In this document: in pieces, positions 57,335 to 64,000 of the stretch
How the letters are laid out: every line of letters starts with the position of its first letter
Position numbering within the stretch: the first letter of the stretch is position 1
DNA from: Ectothiorhodospiraceae bacterium 2226
GTDB taxonomy: Bacteria > Pseudomonadota > Gammaproteobacteria > GCA-013348725
Length of the DNA stretch: 64,000 nucleotides
Direction of reading: 5' to 3'
NCBI GenBank assembly: GCA_013348725.1
Contig: CP054689.1
Location: 2,104,501 to 2,168,500 of the forward strand
Program-made: the position numbers and the translations under genes
The notes under the pieces: model-generated
Databases searched by the model: none
Told to the model about the DNA's origin: nothing
What the model saw: only the letters and a program-made list of their open reading frames with translations

Positions 57335-59347
57335 ATGCGAACCCGACTACTCGGCGTGGACGCCGGCGGCACGTTTACCGATTTCGTGTGGTACGAAGAC
57401 GGCCGCCTGCGTATCCATAAGGTGCTGTCCACGCCCGACGCACCGGAGGCCGCCATTTTGCAGGGGCTGACGGAGCTGGGTCTGACCGGCGCCGGCTTGG
57501 CGGGGCTGCACGTGGTGCACGGTTCCACGGTGGCCACCAACGCCGCGCTGGAGGGCAAGGGGGTGCGCACCGCGTTCGTGACCAACCGCGGCTTCAAGGA
57601 CCTGCTCACCCTCGGGCGCCAGGCCCGGCGCGCGCTGTACGACCTGCAACCGCCGCCGGTGGCCCCGCCGGTGCCGCCCGAGCTGTGTCTGGAGACCGGC
57701 GGGCGGTTGGGTGCCACGGGCGAGCTGGTGGAGCCGCTCACCGACGCCGATCTCGCCGCGCTGCGCGCCGCGATCGAGGCCCTCGCCCCGGAGGCCGTGG
57801 CGATCAACCTGCTGTTTTCCTACCTCGACGACCGCGCCGAGCGGCGCATCGCCGCCGCGCTGCCGCCGGGCCTGTTCGTCAGCCGCTCCAGCGAGGTGCT
57901 GCCCGAGTACCGCGAGTACGAGCGCGGCATCGCCACCTGGCTCAATGCCTGGCTCGGTCCGCGGGTGCAGGGCTACCTCGCGCGGCTGCGCGAGCGCCTC
58001 GCGCCCGCGAGCCTCGCCATCATGCAAGGCAGCGGCGGCACCGTGGACGCGGACCAGGCCGGTCGGCAGGCGGTGAACATGCTGCTGTCCGGCCCCGCGG
58101 GCGGCCTCGCCGGGGCGCGCTTCGTGGGCGAGGCGGTCGGCCGCACGCGGCTGCTGACCTTCGATATGGGCGGCACCTCCACCGACGTCGCGCTGATCGA
58201 CGGCGAGCTGACGCTGACCAGCGAGGGCCGCATCGGGCCGTGGCCGCTGGCGGTGCCCACCGTCGACGTGCACACCATCGGTGCCGGTGGCGGCTCCATC
58301 GCCGCGGTGGACGCCGGCGGCCTGCTGCAGGTCGGCCCGACCTCGGCCGGGGCGGACCCCGGTCCCGCCTGTTACGGGCGCGGCGGCACCGCCGCCACCG
58401 TGACCGATGCCAACCTGGTGCTCGGGCGCTTGCGCCCGGACGCCTTCCTCGGCGGCGCCATGGCGCTCGACGTCGAGCGTGCGCGCGCGGCGCTCACGCG
58501 CCTGGGCGCGGCGCTCGGGCTCGCGCCGGAGGCCGCGGCCGAGGGGGTGGTGCGGGTGGCCAACGAGCATATGGCGCGCGCGCTGCGGGTGATGTCGGTG
58601 CAGCGCGGGGTGGACCCGCGCGAGTTGACCCTGGTCAGCTTCGGCGGCGCGGGCGGGCTGCACGTGTGCGCGCTGGCGGAGGCGCTGGGCATGCGCGAGG
58701 CGCTGGTGCCGGTGCACGGCGGGGTGCTGTCGGCGCTCGGCATGCTGGCGGCGCCGCCGACGCGGCGCTTGTCGCGCAGCGTCACGCGGCCGCTGCGCGG
58801 GTTCCCGGCGGCGGGCATCGCGGCACTACTCGGCGAACTCGAGGCGGGCGGGCGCGCGGCGCTGGCGCAGGAGGGGGTGGCCGCCGATGCGGTGGCGGTG
58901 TCGCCGAGCCTGGATGTGCGCTACCAGGGCCAGTCGGCCTACCTGAATGTGCCGTGGCCAAGCGCTTCCGATGCCGGCCTCGAGGCCGCTGTCGAGGCCG
59001 CGGGCGAGGCCGCGGGCGAGGCCTTCGAGCAGGCACATGAGCAGGCCTTCGGGCATCGCCTGGCGCTGCCCGTGGAGCTCGTGAATGTGCGCCTGGCGGT
59101 GGAGGGACCGCGACTGCCGCTGACACTCGGCGCCCCTGAAGTGGAGTCGCACGCCGCCCCCCAGTTCGCGCGCCTGTGGGGGTTGTCGGACGAGGTGGCG
59201 GTGTGGCGCCGCGAGGCGCTGGCGGTGGGGGCGGAGCTCGCAGGGCCTGCCCTGGTGGTGGAGACCGTGGCCACGACCTACCTGGCGCCGGGATGGCGCG
59301 CACGGGTGGACCACGCCGGCAATCTGCTGCTGCAGCGTGTTGCATAA
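57335..59347 (+). CDS. Hydantoinase/oxoprolinase A-type protein
   Basis: A 670-aa ATP-dependent amidohydrolase-like subunit. The N-terminal ASKHA-type motif (GVDAGGTFTDFVW) and the HGSTVATNAALEGKG segment are typical of HyuA; the second phosphate motif is TFDMGGTSTDVALID, and PGPACYGRGG follows. Relatives act on hydantoins or 5-oxoproline or form acetone carboxylase subunits, usually with a HyuB partner, which is absent here. ATG 57335 follows CAGGAG. The C-terminal acidic and Ala-rich stretch (about 545-575) is low-complexity. The substrate is unknown. Confidence 0.85.
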   Translation: MRTRLLGVDAGGTFTDFVWYEDGRLRIHKVLSTPDAPEAAILQGLTELGLTGAGLAGLHVVHGSTVATNAALEGKGVRTAFVTNRGFKDLLTLGRQARRALYDLQPPPVAPPVPPELCLETGGRLGATGELVEPLTDADLAALRAAIEALAPEAVAINLLFSYLDDRAERRIAAALPPGLFVSRSSEVLPEYREYERGIATWLNAWLGPRVQGYLARLRERLAPASLAIMQGSGGTVDADQAGRQAVNMLLSGPAGGLAGARFVGEAVGRTRLLTFDMGGTSTDVALIDGELTLTSEGRIGPWPLAVPTVDVHTIGAGGGSIAAVDAGGLLQVGPTSAGADPGPACYGRGGTAATVTDANLVLGRLRPDAFLGGAMALDVERARAALTRLGAALGLAPEAAAEGVVRVANEHMARALRVMSVQRGVDPRELTLVSFGGAGGLHVCALAEALGMREALVPVHGGVLSALGMLAAPPTRRLSRSVTRPLRGFPAAGIAALLGELEAGGRAALAQEGVAADAVAVSPSLDVRYQGQSAYLNVPWPSASDAGLEAAVEAAGEAAGEAFEQAHEQAFGHRLALPVELVNVRLAVEGPRLPLTLGAPEVESHAAPQFARLWGLSDEVAVWRREALAVGAELAGPALVVETVATTYLAPGWRARVDHAGNLLLQRVA

Positions 59348-59436
59348 GCGATCGCTGATCGTTTCGATAATTACAATTTACTTTCCTTTGATTTAACGGC
59401 GGGCTAACGTTCCCTTCTGCATAAGGAGGGTGCGCC

Positions 59437-60417
59437 ATGTTCGACCTGTCCAATTTGATGATCCCCGCCATCCTGTTCTTCGGGCTGGGGTTTCTCGCGC
59501 GCATCATCAAGTCCGACCTGCGCTTTCCGCCCGATCTGGCGAAGGCGCTGTCGATCTACCTGCTGATCGCCATCGGGCTGCACGGGGGCGTGGAGTTGGC
59601 CGAGGCCACGCTCGGGTCGGCCTTGAGCGCGGTGGGCGCGGCGCTGGCGCTCGGCTTCGGATTGCCGTTGCTGGCCTACGCCATCCTGGTCATGTTGGGG
59701 CGCATCGACCGCCTGAACGCCTCGGCGATCGCGGCACACTACGGCTCGGTGAGCGCCGGCACCTTTCTCACCGCGATTGCCTTCCTGCAAAGCCTGGGCG
59801 TGCCCTACGAGAGTTACCCGGTGATCATGCTGGCGATCATGGAGTCGCCGGCCATCATCGTGGGGCTGGTGCTCGCCAAGCTCTCGCGCCGGGTCGAGCC
59901 GGGTGCCGAGGCCGCGGGCAACGGCGAGACCCGCGAGCTGCTGCGCGAGGCACTCACCAACGGCAGCGTGCTGCTCCTACTCGGCGGCATGTTCATCGGC
60001 TACGCGGCCCAGCCCGAGGCGCTGGCGTCCATCAAGCCGTTCTATACCGAGATCTTCATGGGCGCGCTGTCGCTGTTTCTGCTGGAGATGGGCATGGAGG
60101 CGGCGCGGCGCATCGGCGCGTTCCGCAAGGTGGGGCTGTTCCTGACCGGCTTCGGCATCGTGATGCCCCTGATCGGCGGGGCGGTGGGGCTCGCGCTCGG
60201 ACACTGGGTGCTGGGGTTCAGCGTGGGCGGCACCACCCTGGTGGCCGTGCTGGGAGCGAGCGCCTCTTACATCGCGGTGCCGCCCGCCATGCGCCTGGCG
60301 ATCCCGGAGGCCAATCCCTCCTACTATCTGACCCTGGCGCTGGGCATCACCTTCCCGTTCAACGTGCTGTTCGGCATCCCGCTCTACTATTACCTGGCGC
60401 GCTTGTTGGGCGCCTGA
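59437..60417 (+). CDS. sbtA: Sodium-dependent bicarbonate transporter SbtA
   Basis: A 326-aa inner-membrane protein with about ten helices. Characteristic points: the N-terminal ILFFGLGFLARIIKSDLRFP, HGGVELA, HYGSVSAGTF, VGGTTLVAVLGASASYIAVP and the PEANPSYYLTLALGITFPFNV segment. It imports bicarbonate with Na+ to feed the carboxysome. ATG 59437 follows AAGGAGGG. The neighbouring sbtB and the RuBisCO operon support this assignment. The 89-bp upstream region is AT-rich and probably carries its promoter. Confidence 0.93.
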   Translation: MFDLSNLMIPAILFFGLGFLARIIKSDLRFPPDLAKALSIYLLIAIGLHGGVELAEATLGSALSAVGAALALGFGLPLLAYAILVMLGRIDRLNASAIAAHYGSVSAGTFLTAIAFLQSLGVPYESYPVIMLAIMESPAIIVGLVLAKLSRRVEPGAEAAGNGETRELLREALTNGSVLLLLGGMFIGYAAQPEALASIKPFYTEIFMGALSLFLLEMGMEAARRIGAFRKVGLFLTGFGIVMPLIGGAVGLALGHWVLGFSVGGTTLVAVLGASASYIAVPPAMRLAIPEANPSYYLTLALGITFPFNVLFGIPLYYYLARLLGA

Positions 60418-60433
60418 CGCTAGCGAGGTCCTC

Positions 60434-60766
60434 ATGCCCCAGATCCCGACCTACCCCACCAAGGTGGTGAACGTGATCGCCAACGCCGAGCGCGAGCGGC
60501 GCCTGATCGAGACGGCCGAGAAGTACGGCGCCAGCGGCTACACCGTCATGGAGGTGCGCGGTGGCGGCAGCACCGGCGAGCAGGCCGGTGTGCTCGATTC
60601 GGACACCAGCATTCTCTTTATGATGATCGTCTCGCAGGAGAAGGCCGAGAACCTGCTCGCCTCGCTGCACCGCATGATCGGGCGCGGCCACCGCATCCTG
60701 GTGTTTGTCACCGATGCCGAGGTGTTGCGCCCCGAGAAGTTCGGCGGGGGCATTTTTACGGTCTGA
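60434..60766 (+). CDS. sbtB: PII-like regulator SbtB
   Basis: A 110-aa PII-fold protein expected to bind adenylate or cyclic nucleotides and gate SbtA. Visible: an N-terminal strand (KVVNVIANAERERRLIE), a T-loop with GGGSTGEQAG, and the C-terminal RILVFVTDAEVLRPEKFGGG. The extra C-terminal redox loop of some cyanobacterial SbtB proteins is lacking. It lies 16 bp after sbtA. The TGA stop lies within a covarying hairpin repeat. Confidence 0.9.
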   Translation: MPQIPTYPTKVVNVIANAERERRLIETAEKYGASGYTVMEVRGGGSTGEQAGVLDSDTSILFMMIVSQEKAENLLASLHRMIGRGHRILVFVTDAEVLRPEKFGGGIFTV

Positions 60767-60801
60767 TTCCATCCAGGCTGGATGGCGCAGAGCACGCGCG
60801 G
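60762..60801 (+). repeat. Covarying hairpin element, locus 3
   Basis: TCTG-AT-T-CCATCC-AGGCT-GGATGG-CG-CAGA followed by GCACGCGCGG. The outer arms and 3' flank match loci at 36810 and 45952, while the inner stem differs on both sides. It overlaps the sbtB stop and separates it from the convergent LysR gene. Confidence 0.68.
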
Positions 60802-60825
60802 GCCGTTGCCGCGAGAAGGGGCGTC

Positions 60826-61731
60826 TCAGCCGGCTTCGAGCAGCGAGGCGGCGTGCGCCAGGGTGAACTCGTGGAAGGCCTGCGCGACCCGCGAGAAGCG
60901 TTTGCCCTCCGGGTACACCAGGTACCAGTGGCGCAGGATGGGGAAGCCCTCCACGTCGAGTACCACCAGGCGCTCGAGCTGGAGCTCCATCTCCAATGTA
61001 TGCAGTGACAGCACCCCGAGGCCCAGCCCGGCCTGCACGGCCTGCTTGATGGCCTCGCTGCTGTTCATCTCCTGGCCGGTGTTGAGCCGCTCGCCGTGTT
61101 CCTCGAAGAAGCGTTCGGTGGCACCGCGTGTGCCCGAACCGGCCTCGCGGATGATGAAGGTCTCCTCGCGCAGGCGCGTGAGAGGGATGGCGCGCTCGCG
61201 CGCGAGCGGATGGTCGGGCGGGGCCACCATCACCAGCGGGTTCTCCATGAAGGAGTGTGCGACCAGGTCCTTGCCGGGCGGCTGCCCCATGATCGCCATG
61301 TCGATGGCGTTGGCGCCGAGCAGGTTCAGCAGCCCCTCGCGGTTGGTCACCTCGAGGTTCACCAGCACCCCCGACTGCTTCTGGCAGAAGGCCGCAATCA
61401 GGCGCGGGATGAAGTAGTTGGCGGTACTGGCCACGGCGATGGTCAGGCGCCCGCGGCGCAGCCCCTTCATCTCGTCCAGCACCATCTCGGCCTCGGCGAG
61501 CTGCTGGGCAATGGTGCAGGCGTAGTGGTACATCTCGCGCCCGGCCTCGGTGAGAAAGATGCGCTTGCCCAGTTGCTCGAACAGCGGCAGCCCGACGTGC
61601 TCCTCCAGCTGCTTGATCTGCATCGACACCGCGGGCTGCGTGAGGTGCAGTTCCTCGGAGGCGCGGGTGAAGGACAGATGGCGTGCCACGGCCTCGAAGG
61701 CCTTGAGTTGGCGGAAGGTGAAGTTCATCAT
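60826..61731 (-). CDS. cbbR: LysR-type regulator of CO2 fixation (CbbR-like)
   Basis: A 301-aa LysR-family regulator with an N-terminal winged helix (FRQLKAFEAVARHLSFTRAS, LTQPAVSMQIKQLEEHVG) and a C-terminal effector domain (about 95-295, TIAVASTANYFIPRL, MIGLP-like AIMGQPPGKDLV). It is divergent from cbbL over about 307 bp, the standard CbbR position, and has the typical MQIKQLEEHVGLPLFEQLGK sequence. It likely activates cbb genes in response to Calvin-cycle metabolites. Start MMNFTFRQLKAFE at 61731. Confidence 0.92.
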   Translation of the reverse strand: MMNFTFRQLKAFEAVARHLSFTRASEELHLTQPAVSMQIKQLEEHVGLPLFEQLGKRIFLTEAGREMYHYACTIAQQLAEAEMVLDEMKGLRRGRLTIAVASTANYFIPRLIAAFCQKQSGVLVNLEVTNREGLLNLLGANAIDMAIMGQPPGKDLVAHSFMENPLVMVAPPDHPLARERAIPLTRLREETFIIREAGSGTRGATERFFEEHGERLNTGQEMNSSEAIKQAVQAGLGLGVLSLHTLEMELQLERLVVLDVEGFPILRHWYLVYPEGKRFSRVAQAFHEFTLAHAASLLEAG

Positions 61732-62038
61732 GCGGCGCCTCGTTCGATCGCGGTCACAAAAAAGCCCGGCTGGGGCTGGCGCCGGGGCGCCGACCCGGGT
61801 ACGCTGCGCGCGCCGCCCGGGTAGCGGCACACCACATAAGCGATGGGTTATGGTAACAATCATAAGAAATGATTGTTAATTATGAAACCGCTCGCGTACG
61901 TTTACCCCACCAGAGTCTTCATCAGCTTCTTGCCTGCGGCCACGGCGGCCGACGCTCCGGCGACCGCAGGCCCTATTAGCCGCGGCCTTGGGCCGCACCG
62001 TTTTCTGTCTGTTAGGACTTTCAACTGAGGAGTCGCCC
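61732..62038. promoter_or_regulatory. cbbR-cbbL divergent control region
   Basis: About 307 bp. The middle holds an AT-rich perfect inverted repeat (61854-61878). Nearer cbbL a long-range stem GCCTGCGG (61932-61939) / CCGCAGGC (61964-61971) suggests a structured leader. The ribosome site is TGAGGAGT before ATG 62039. No gene is supported here. Confidence 0.65.
61854..61878. promoter_or_regulatory. Candidate CbbR operator
   Basis: TAACAATCAT-AAGAA-ATGATTGTTA, a perfect 10-bp inverted repeat around 5 bp, containing the T-N11-A type spacing of LysR sites. It sits about 120 bp upstream of the cbbR start and 160 bp upstream of cbbL. Confidence 0.65.
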
Positions 62039-63460
62039 ATGGCCGTTAAGAAATACAGCGCCGGCGTGAAGGAGTACCGCCACACGTACTGGACGCCGGA
62101 ATACACCCCGCTCGACACCGACCTGCTGGCGTGCTTCAAGATCACCCCGCAGCCGGGCGTGGATCGCGAAGAGGCCGCCGCGGCCGTGGCTGCCGAGTCC
62201 TCCACCGGTACCTGGACCACGGTGTGGACCGACCTGCTCACCGACATGGATTACTACAAGGGCCGCGCCTACCGCATCGAAGACGTGCCGGGCGACGACG
62301 AGTCCTTCTACGCCTTCATCGCCTACCCGATCGACCTGTTCGAAGAGGGCTCGGTGGTGAACGTGTTCACCTCGCTGGTGGGTAACGTGTTCGGCTTCAA
62401 GGCCGTGCGTATGCTGCGCCTCGAGGACGTGCGTTTCCCGATCGCCTACGTGAAGACCTGCGGCGGCCCGCCGCTGGGCATCCAGGTCGAGCGCGACGTG
62501 ATGAACAAGTACGGCCGTCCGCTGCTCGGCTGCACCATCAAGCCCAAGCTCGGTCTGTCCGCCAAGAACTACGGCCGCGCCGTGTACGAGTGTCTGCGCG
62601 GCGGTCTGGACTTCACCAAGGACGACGAGAACGTCAACAGCCAGCCCTTCATGCGCTGGCGCCAGCGTTTCGACTTCGTCATGGAGGCCATCCACAAGGC
62701 CGAGGCCGAGACCGGCGAGCGCAAGGGTCACTACCTGAACGTGACCGCGCCGACCCCGGAAGAGATGTACAAGCGTGCCGAGTACGCCAAGGAGATTGGC
62801 GCGCCGATCATCATGCACGACTACATCACCGGCGGCTTCTGCGCCAACACGGGCCTGGCCAACTGGTGCCGTGACAACGGCATGCTGCTGCACATCCACC
62901 GCGCCATGCACGCCGTGATCGACCGTCACCCCAAGCACGGTATCCACTTCCGCGTGCTGGCGAAGATCCTGCGTCTGTCGGGCGGCGACCACCTGCACAC
63001 CGGCACCGTGGTGGGCAAGCTCGAAGGCGACCGCGCCGCGACCCTGGGCTGGATCGACCTGCTGCGCGAGTCCTTCATCCCCGAAGACCGTAGCCGCGGC
63101 ATCTTCTTCGACCAGGACTGGGGCTCCCTGCCCGGCGTGTTCGCCGTGGCCTCCGGTGGTATCCACGTGTGGCACATGCCCTCGCTGGTCACCATCTTCG
63201 GCGACGACTCCGTGCTGCAGTTCGGCGGCGGCACCCTGGGCCATCCCTGGGGCAACGCGGCCGGCGCCGCGGCCAACCGCGTCGCGCTCGAGGCCTGCGT
63301 GCAGGCCCGCAACGAGGGTCGTGAAGTCGAGAGGGAAGGTAAGGAGATCCTTACCGCCGCCGCGCAGCACAGCCCCGAACTCAAGATCGCCATGGAGACG
63401 TGGAAAGAGATCAAGTTCGAGTTCGACACGACGGACAAGCTGGACGTGGTCAACAAGTAA
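62039..63460 (+). CDS. cbbL: RuBisCO large subunit, form I (carboxysomal)
   Basis: A 473-aa CO2-fixing enzyme. Active-site parts: [19 protein letters not shown] (catalytic Lys), [17 protein letters not shown] (carbamylated Lys, then Asp-Asp-Glu), [10 protein letters not shown] and the loop 6 [11 protein letters not shown]. The start [14 protein letters not shown] and the placement before cbbS and csoS2 indicate the carboxysomal form IA type. It assembles as L8S8 with cbbS. Expression is expected to be controlled by the divergent CbbR. Confidence 0.98.
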   Translation: MAVKKYSAGVKEYRHTYWTPEYTPLDTDLLACFKITPQPGVDREEAAAAVAAESSTGTWTTVWTDLLTDMDYYKGRAYRIEDVPGDDESFYAFIAYPIDLFEEGSVVNVFTSLVGNVFGFKAVRMLRLEDVRFPIAYVKTCGGPPLGIQVERDVMNKYGRPLLGCTIKPKLGLSAKNYGRAVYECLRGGLDFTKDDENVNSQPFMRWRQRFDFVMEAIHKAEAETGERKGHYLNVTAPTPEEMYKRAEYAKEIGAPIIMHDYITGGFCANTGLANWCRDNGMLLHIHRAMHAVIDRHPKHGIHFRVLAKILRLSGGDHLHTGTVVGKLEGDRAATLGWIDLLRESFIPEDRSRGIFFDQDWGSLPGVFAVASGGIHVWHMPSLVTIFGDDSVLQFGGGTLGHPWGNAAGAAANRVALEACVQARNEGREVEREGKEILTAAAQHSPELKIAMETWKEIKFEFDTTDKLDVVNK

Positions 63461-63470
63461 ATCGAGCGAC

Positions 63471-63494
63471 GCGCGGGCGGTGCGCCGCCCGCGC
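63471..63494 (+). other. Intercistronic hairpin between cbbL and cbbS
   Basis: A perfect 10-bp GC stem (GCGCGGGCGG / CCGCCCGCGC) with loop TGCG in the 55-bp gap. It has no T-run, so it is likely an mRNA stability or processing element and not a terminator. Confidence 0.7.
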
Positions 63495-63515
63495 CTCCAC
63501 TAGAAGGATACCGAC

Positions 63516-63854
63516 ATGGCTGAGATTCAGAGCTACAAGCAGTCGCAGAAGTACGAGACCTTCTCGTACCTGCCGCAGATGAACGCCGACCAGGTGCGTC
63601 GCCAGATTCAGTACATCATCGCCAACGGCTGGAACCCGGCGATCGAGCACAGCGAGCCTGAGAACGCGTTCGGTCACTACTGGTACATGTGGAAGCTGCC
63701 GATGTTCGGCGAGCAGTCCGTCGACGCGGTGCTGGCCGAGGTGGAGAACTGCCGCCGCGAGTACCCGGGGCAGATGGTGCGCATCATCGGTTACGACAAC
63801 TACGCGCAGAGCCAGGGTATGGCTTTCGTGGTCGACCGTGGTGGTCGCCGGTAA
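63516..63854 (+). CDS. cbbS: RuBisCO small subunit, form I
   Basis: A 112-aa small subunit. Features: [20 protein letters not shown], the [10 protein letters not shown] segment, [15 protein letters not shown] and [19 protein letters not shown]. Lacks the extended N-terminal loop of plant small subunits, as in bacteria. Ribosome site AGAAGGA before ATG 63516. A strong hairpin follows before csoS2. Confidence 0.97.
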   Translation: MAEIQSYKQSQKYETFSYLPQMNADQVRRQIQYIIANGWNPAIEHSEPENAFGHYWYMWKLPMFGEQSVDAVLAEVENCRREYPGQMVRIIGYDNYAQSQGMAFVVDRGGRR

Positions 63855-63869
63855 GCAGCGATAAGTCGC

Positions 63870-63899
63870 GTGCGCCCGGGCGTGCCGGCCCGGGCGCAC
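63870..63899 (+). other. Intercistronic hairpin between cbbS and csoS2
   Basis: A perfect 12-bp GC stem (GTGCGCCCGGGC / GCCCGGGCGCAC) with a 6-nt loop and no T-run. Positioned to separate the very abundant cbbLS messages from the shell genes by processing or partial termination. Confidence 0.72.
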
Positions 63900-63938
63900 C
63901 CGATGTCCCATTGAACAAAGAACCCGAAAGGAACCGTC

Positions 63939-64000
63939 ATGAGTGATGCGACAGCTCAAGCCTCCAGCGGCCGCGCCCTTGCACTAGCCCGTCGCAAGGC
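63939..64000 (+). CDS. csoS2: CsoS2 carboxysome assembly protein (5' end only)
   Basis: Only the first 20 complete codons lie in the window. The start MSDATAQASSGRALALARRK contains the arginine-rich N-terminal peptide of CsoS2 (ALALARR) that binds RuBisCO in alpha-carboxysomes. The ribosome site AAAGGA precedes ATG 63939. Its place directly after cbbS is the canonical cso operon order. The gene continues past the right edge. Confidence 0.88.
   Translation, partial: MSDATAQASSGRALALARRK

Overview
The window is GC-rich and densely coding. It looks like the chromosome of a chemolithoautotrophic gammaproteobacterium, probably a carboxysome-bearing sulfur- or metal-oxidising lineage of the Ectothiorhodospiraceae/Chromatiales type. 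The reasons are: (i) carboxysomal form I RuBisCO genes cbbL-cbbS followed by the first codons of csoS2, with a divergent cbbR-type regulator and an SbtA/SbtB bicarbonate-uptake pair just upstream; (ii) a Pseudomonas-like gene order trpG-trpD-trpC / crp(vfr) / osmC-like / speD / coq7; (iii) ubiquinone (coq7) and outer-membrane genes of gammaproteobacterial type. The species cannot be named from sequence alone.

Layout. 0.3-26 kb is a copper and envelope-stress island. It holds three P1B-type metal ATPases (a CopB-type with a CPH motif, a CopA-like enzyme with unusual SDHC metal-binding domains, and a classical CopA), a copper-radical oxidase, a two-domain multicopper oxidase, an outer-membrane barrel, His-rich and Met-rich periplasmic proteins, CopC, CopD, two cytochrome c lipoproteins, two UspA proteins, two SHOCT miniproteins, DUF302 and hemerythrin-type proteins, and a PagL-like lipid A deacylase. 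26-36.4 kb is housekeeping: rpe-gph-trpE, an unknown repeat protein on the opposite strand, trpGDC, crp, an OsmC-like gene, a VOC protein, speD and coq7. 36.5-41.4 kb carries a thioredoxin-like ferredoxin, a hydrolase, a NodIJ-like ABC exporter, a candidate small RNA, rplM-rpsI and tRNA-Gln. 41.5-52 kb carries a giant FAD/Fe-S dehydrogenase, a GlcG-like protein, barrels and a porin, ilvA, rpiA and a decayed REP-associated transposase. 52.3-57.1 kb (minus strand) is a translationally coupled ABC/GldG/DUF4340/mutM cluster. 57.3-64 kb leads from a hydantoinase-like gene to sbtAB, cbbR and the cbbL-cbbS-csoS2 carboxysome operon, which runs off the right edge.

How the parts fit. The copper island combines efflux from the cytoplasm (three ATPases, CopD), periplasmic sequestration (CopC, Met-rich and His-rich proteins), oxidation (multicopper oxidase, possibly the copper-radical oxidase) and redox or stress partners. 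The right end couples bicarbonate import (SbtA, gated by SbtB) to carboxysomal CO2 fixation. Rpe, RpiA and phosphoglycolate phosphatase elsewhere in the window serve the Calvin cycle and its photorespiratory salvage.

The least ordinary signals are: a promoter-to-terminator small RNA candidate with two anti-Shine-Dalgarno motifs upstream of rplM; a family of hairpins 3' of genes whose stems covary; REP elements around a pseudogenised RAYT; a soluble-looking copper-radical oxidase with all five cofactor residues; a copper ATPase whose two metal-binding domains have both lost the first Cys of CxxC in the same way; and an 11-mer/7-mer repeat protein sitting in the trp region. All functional statements come from motif recognition by eye; no database search was possible.
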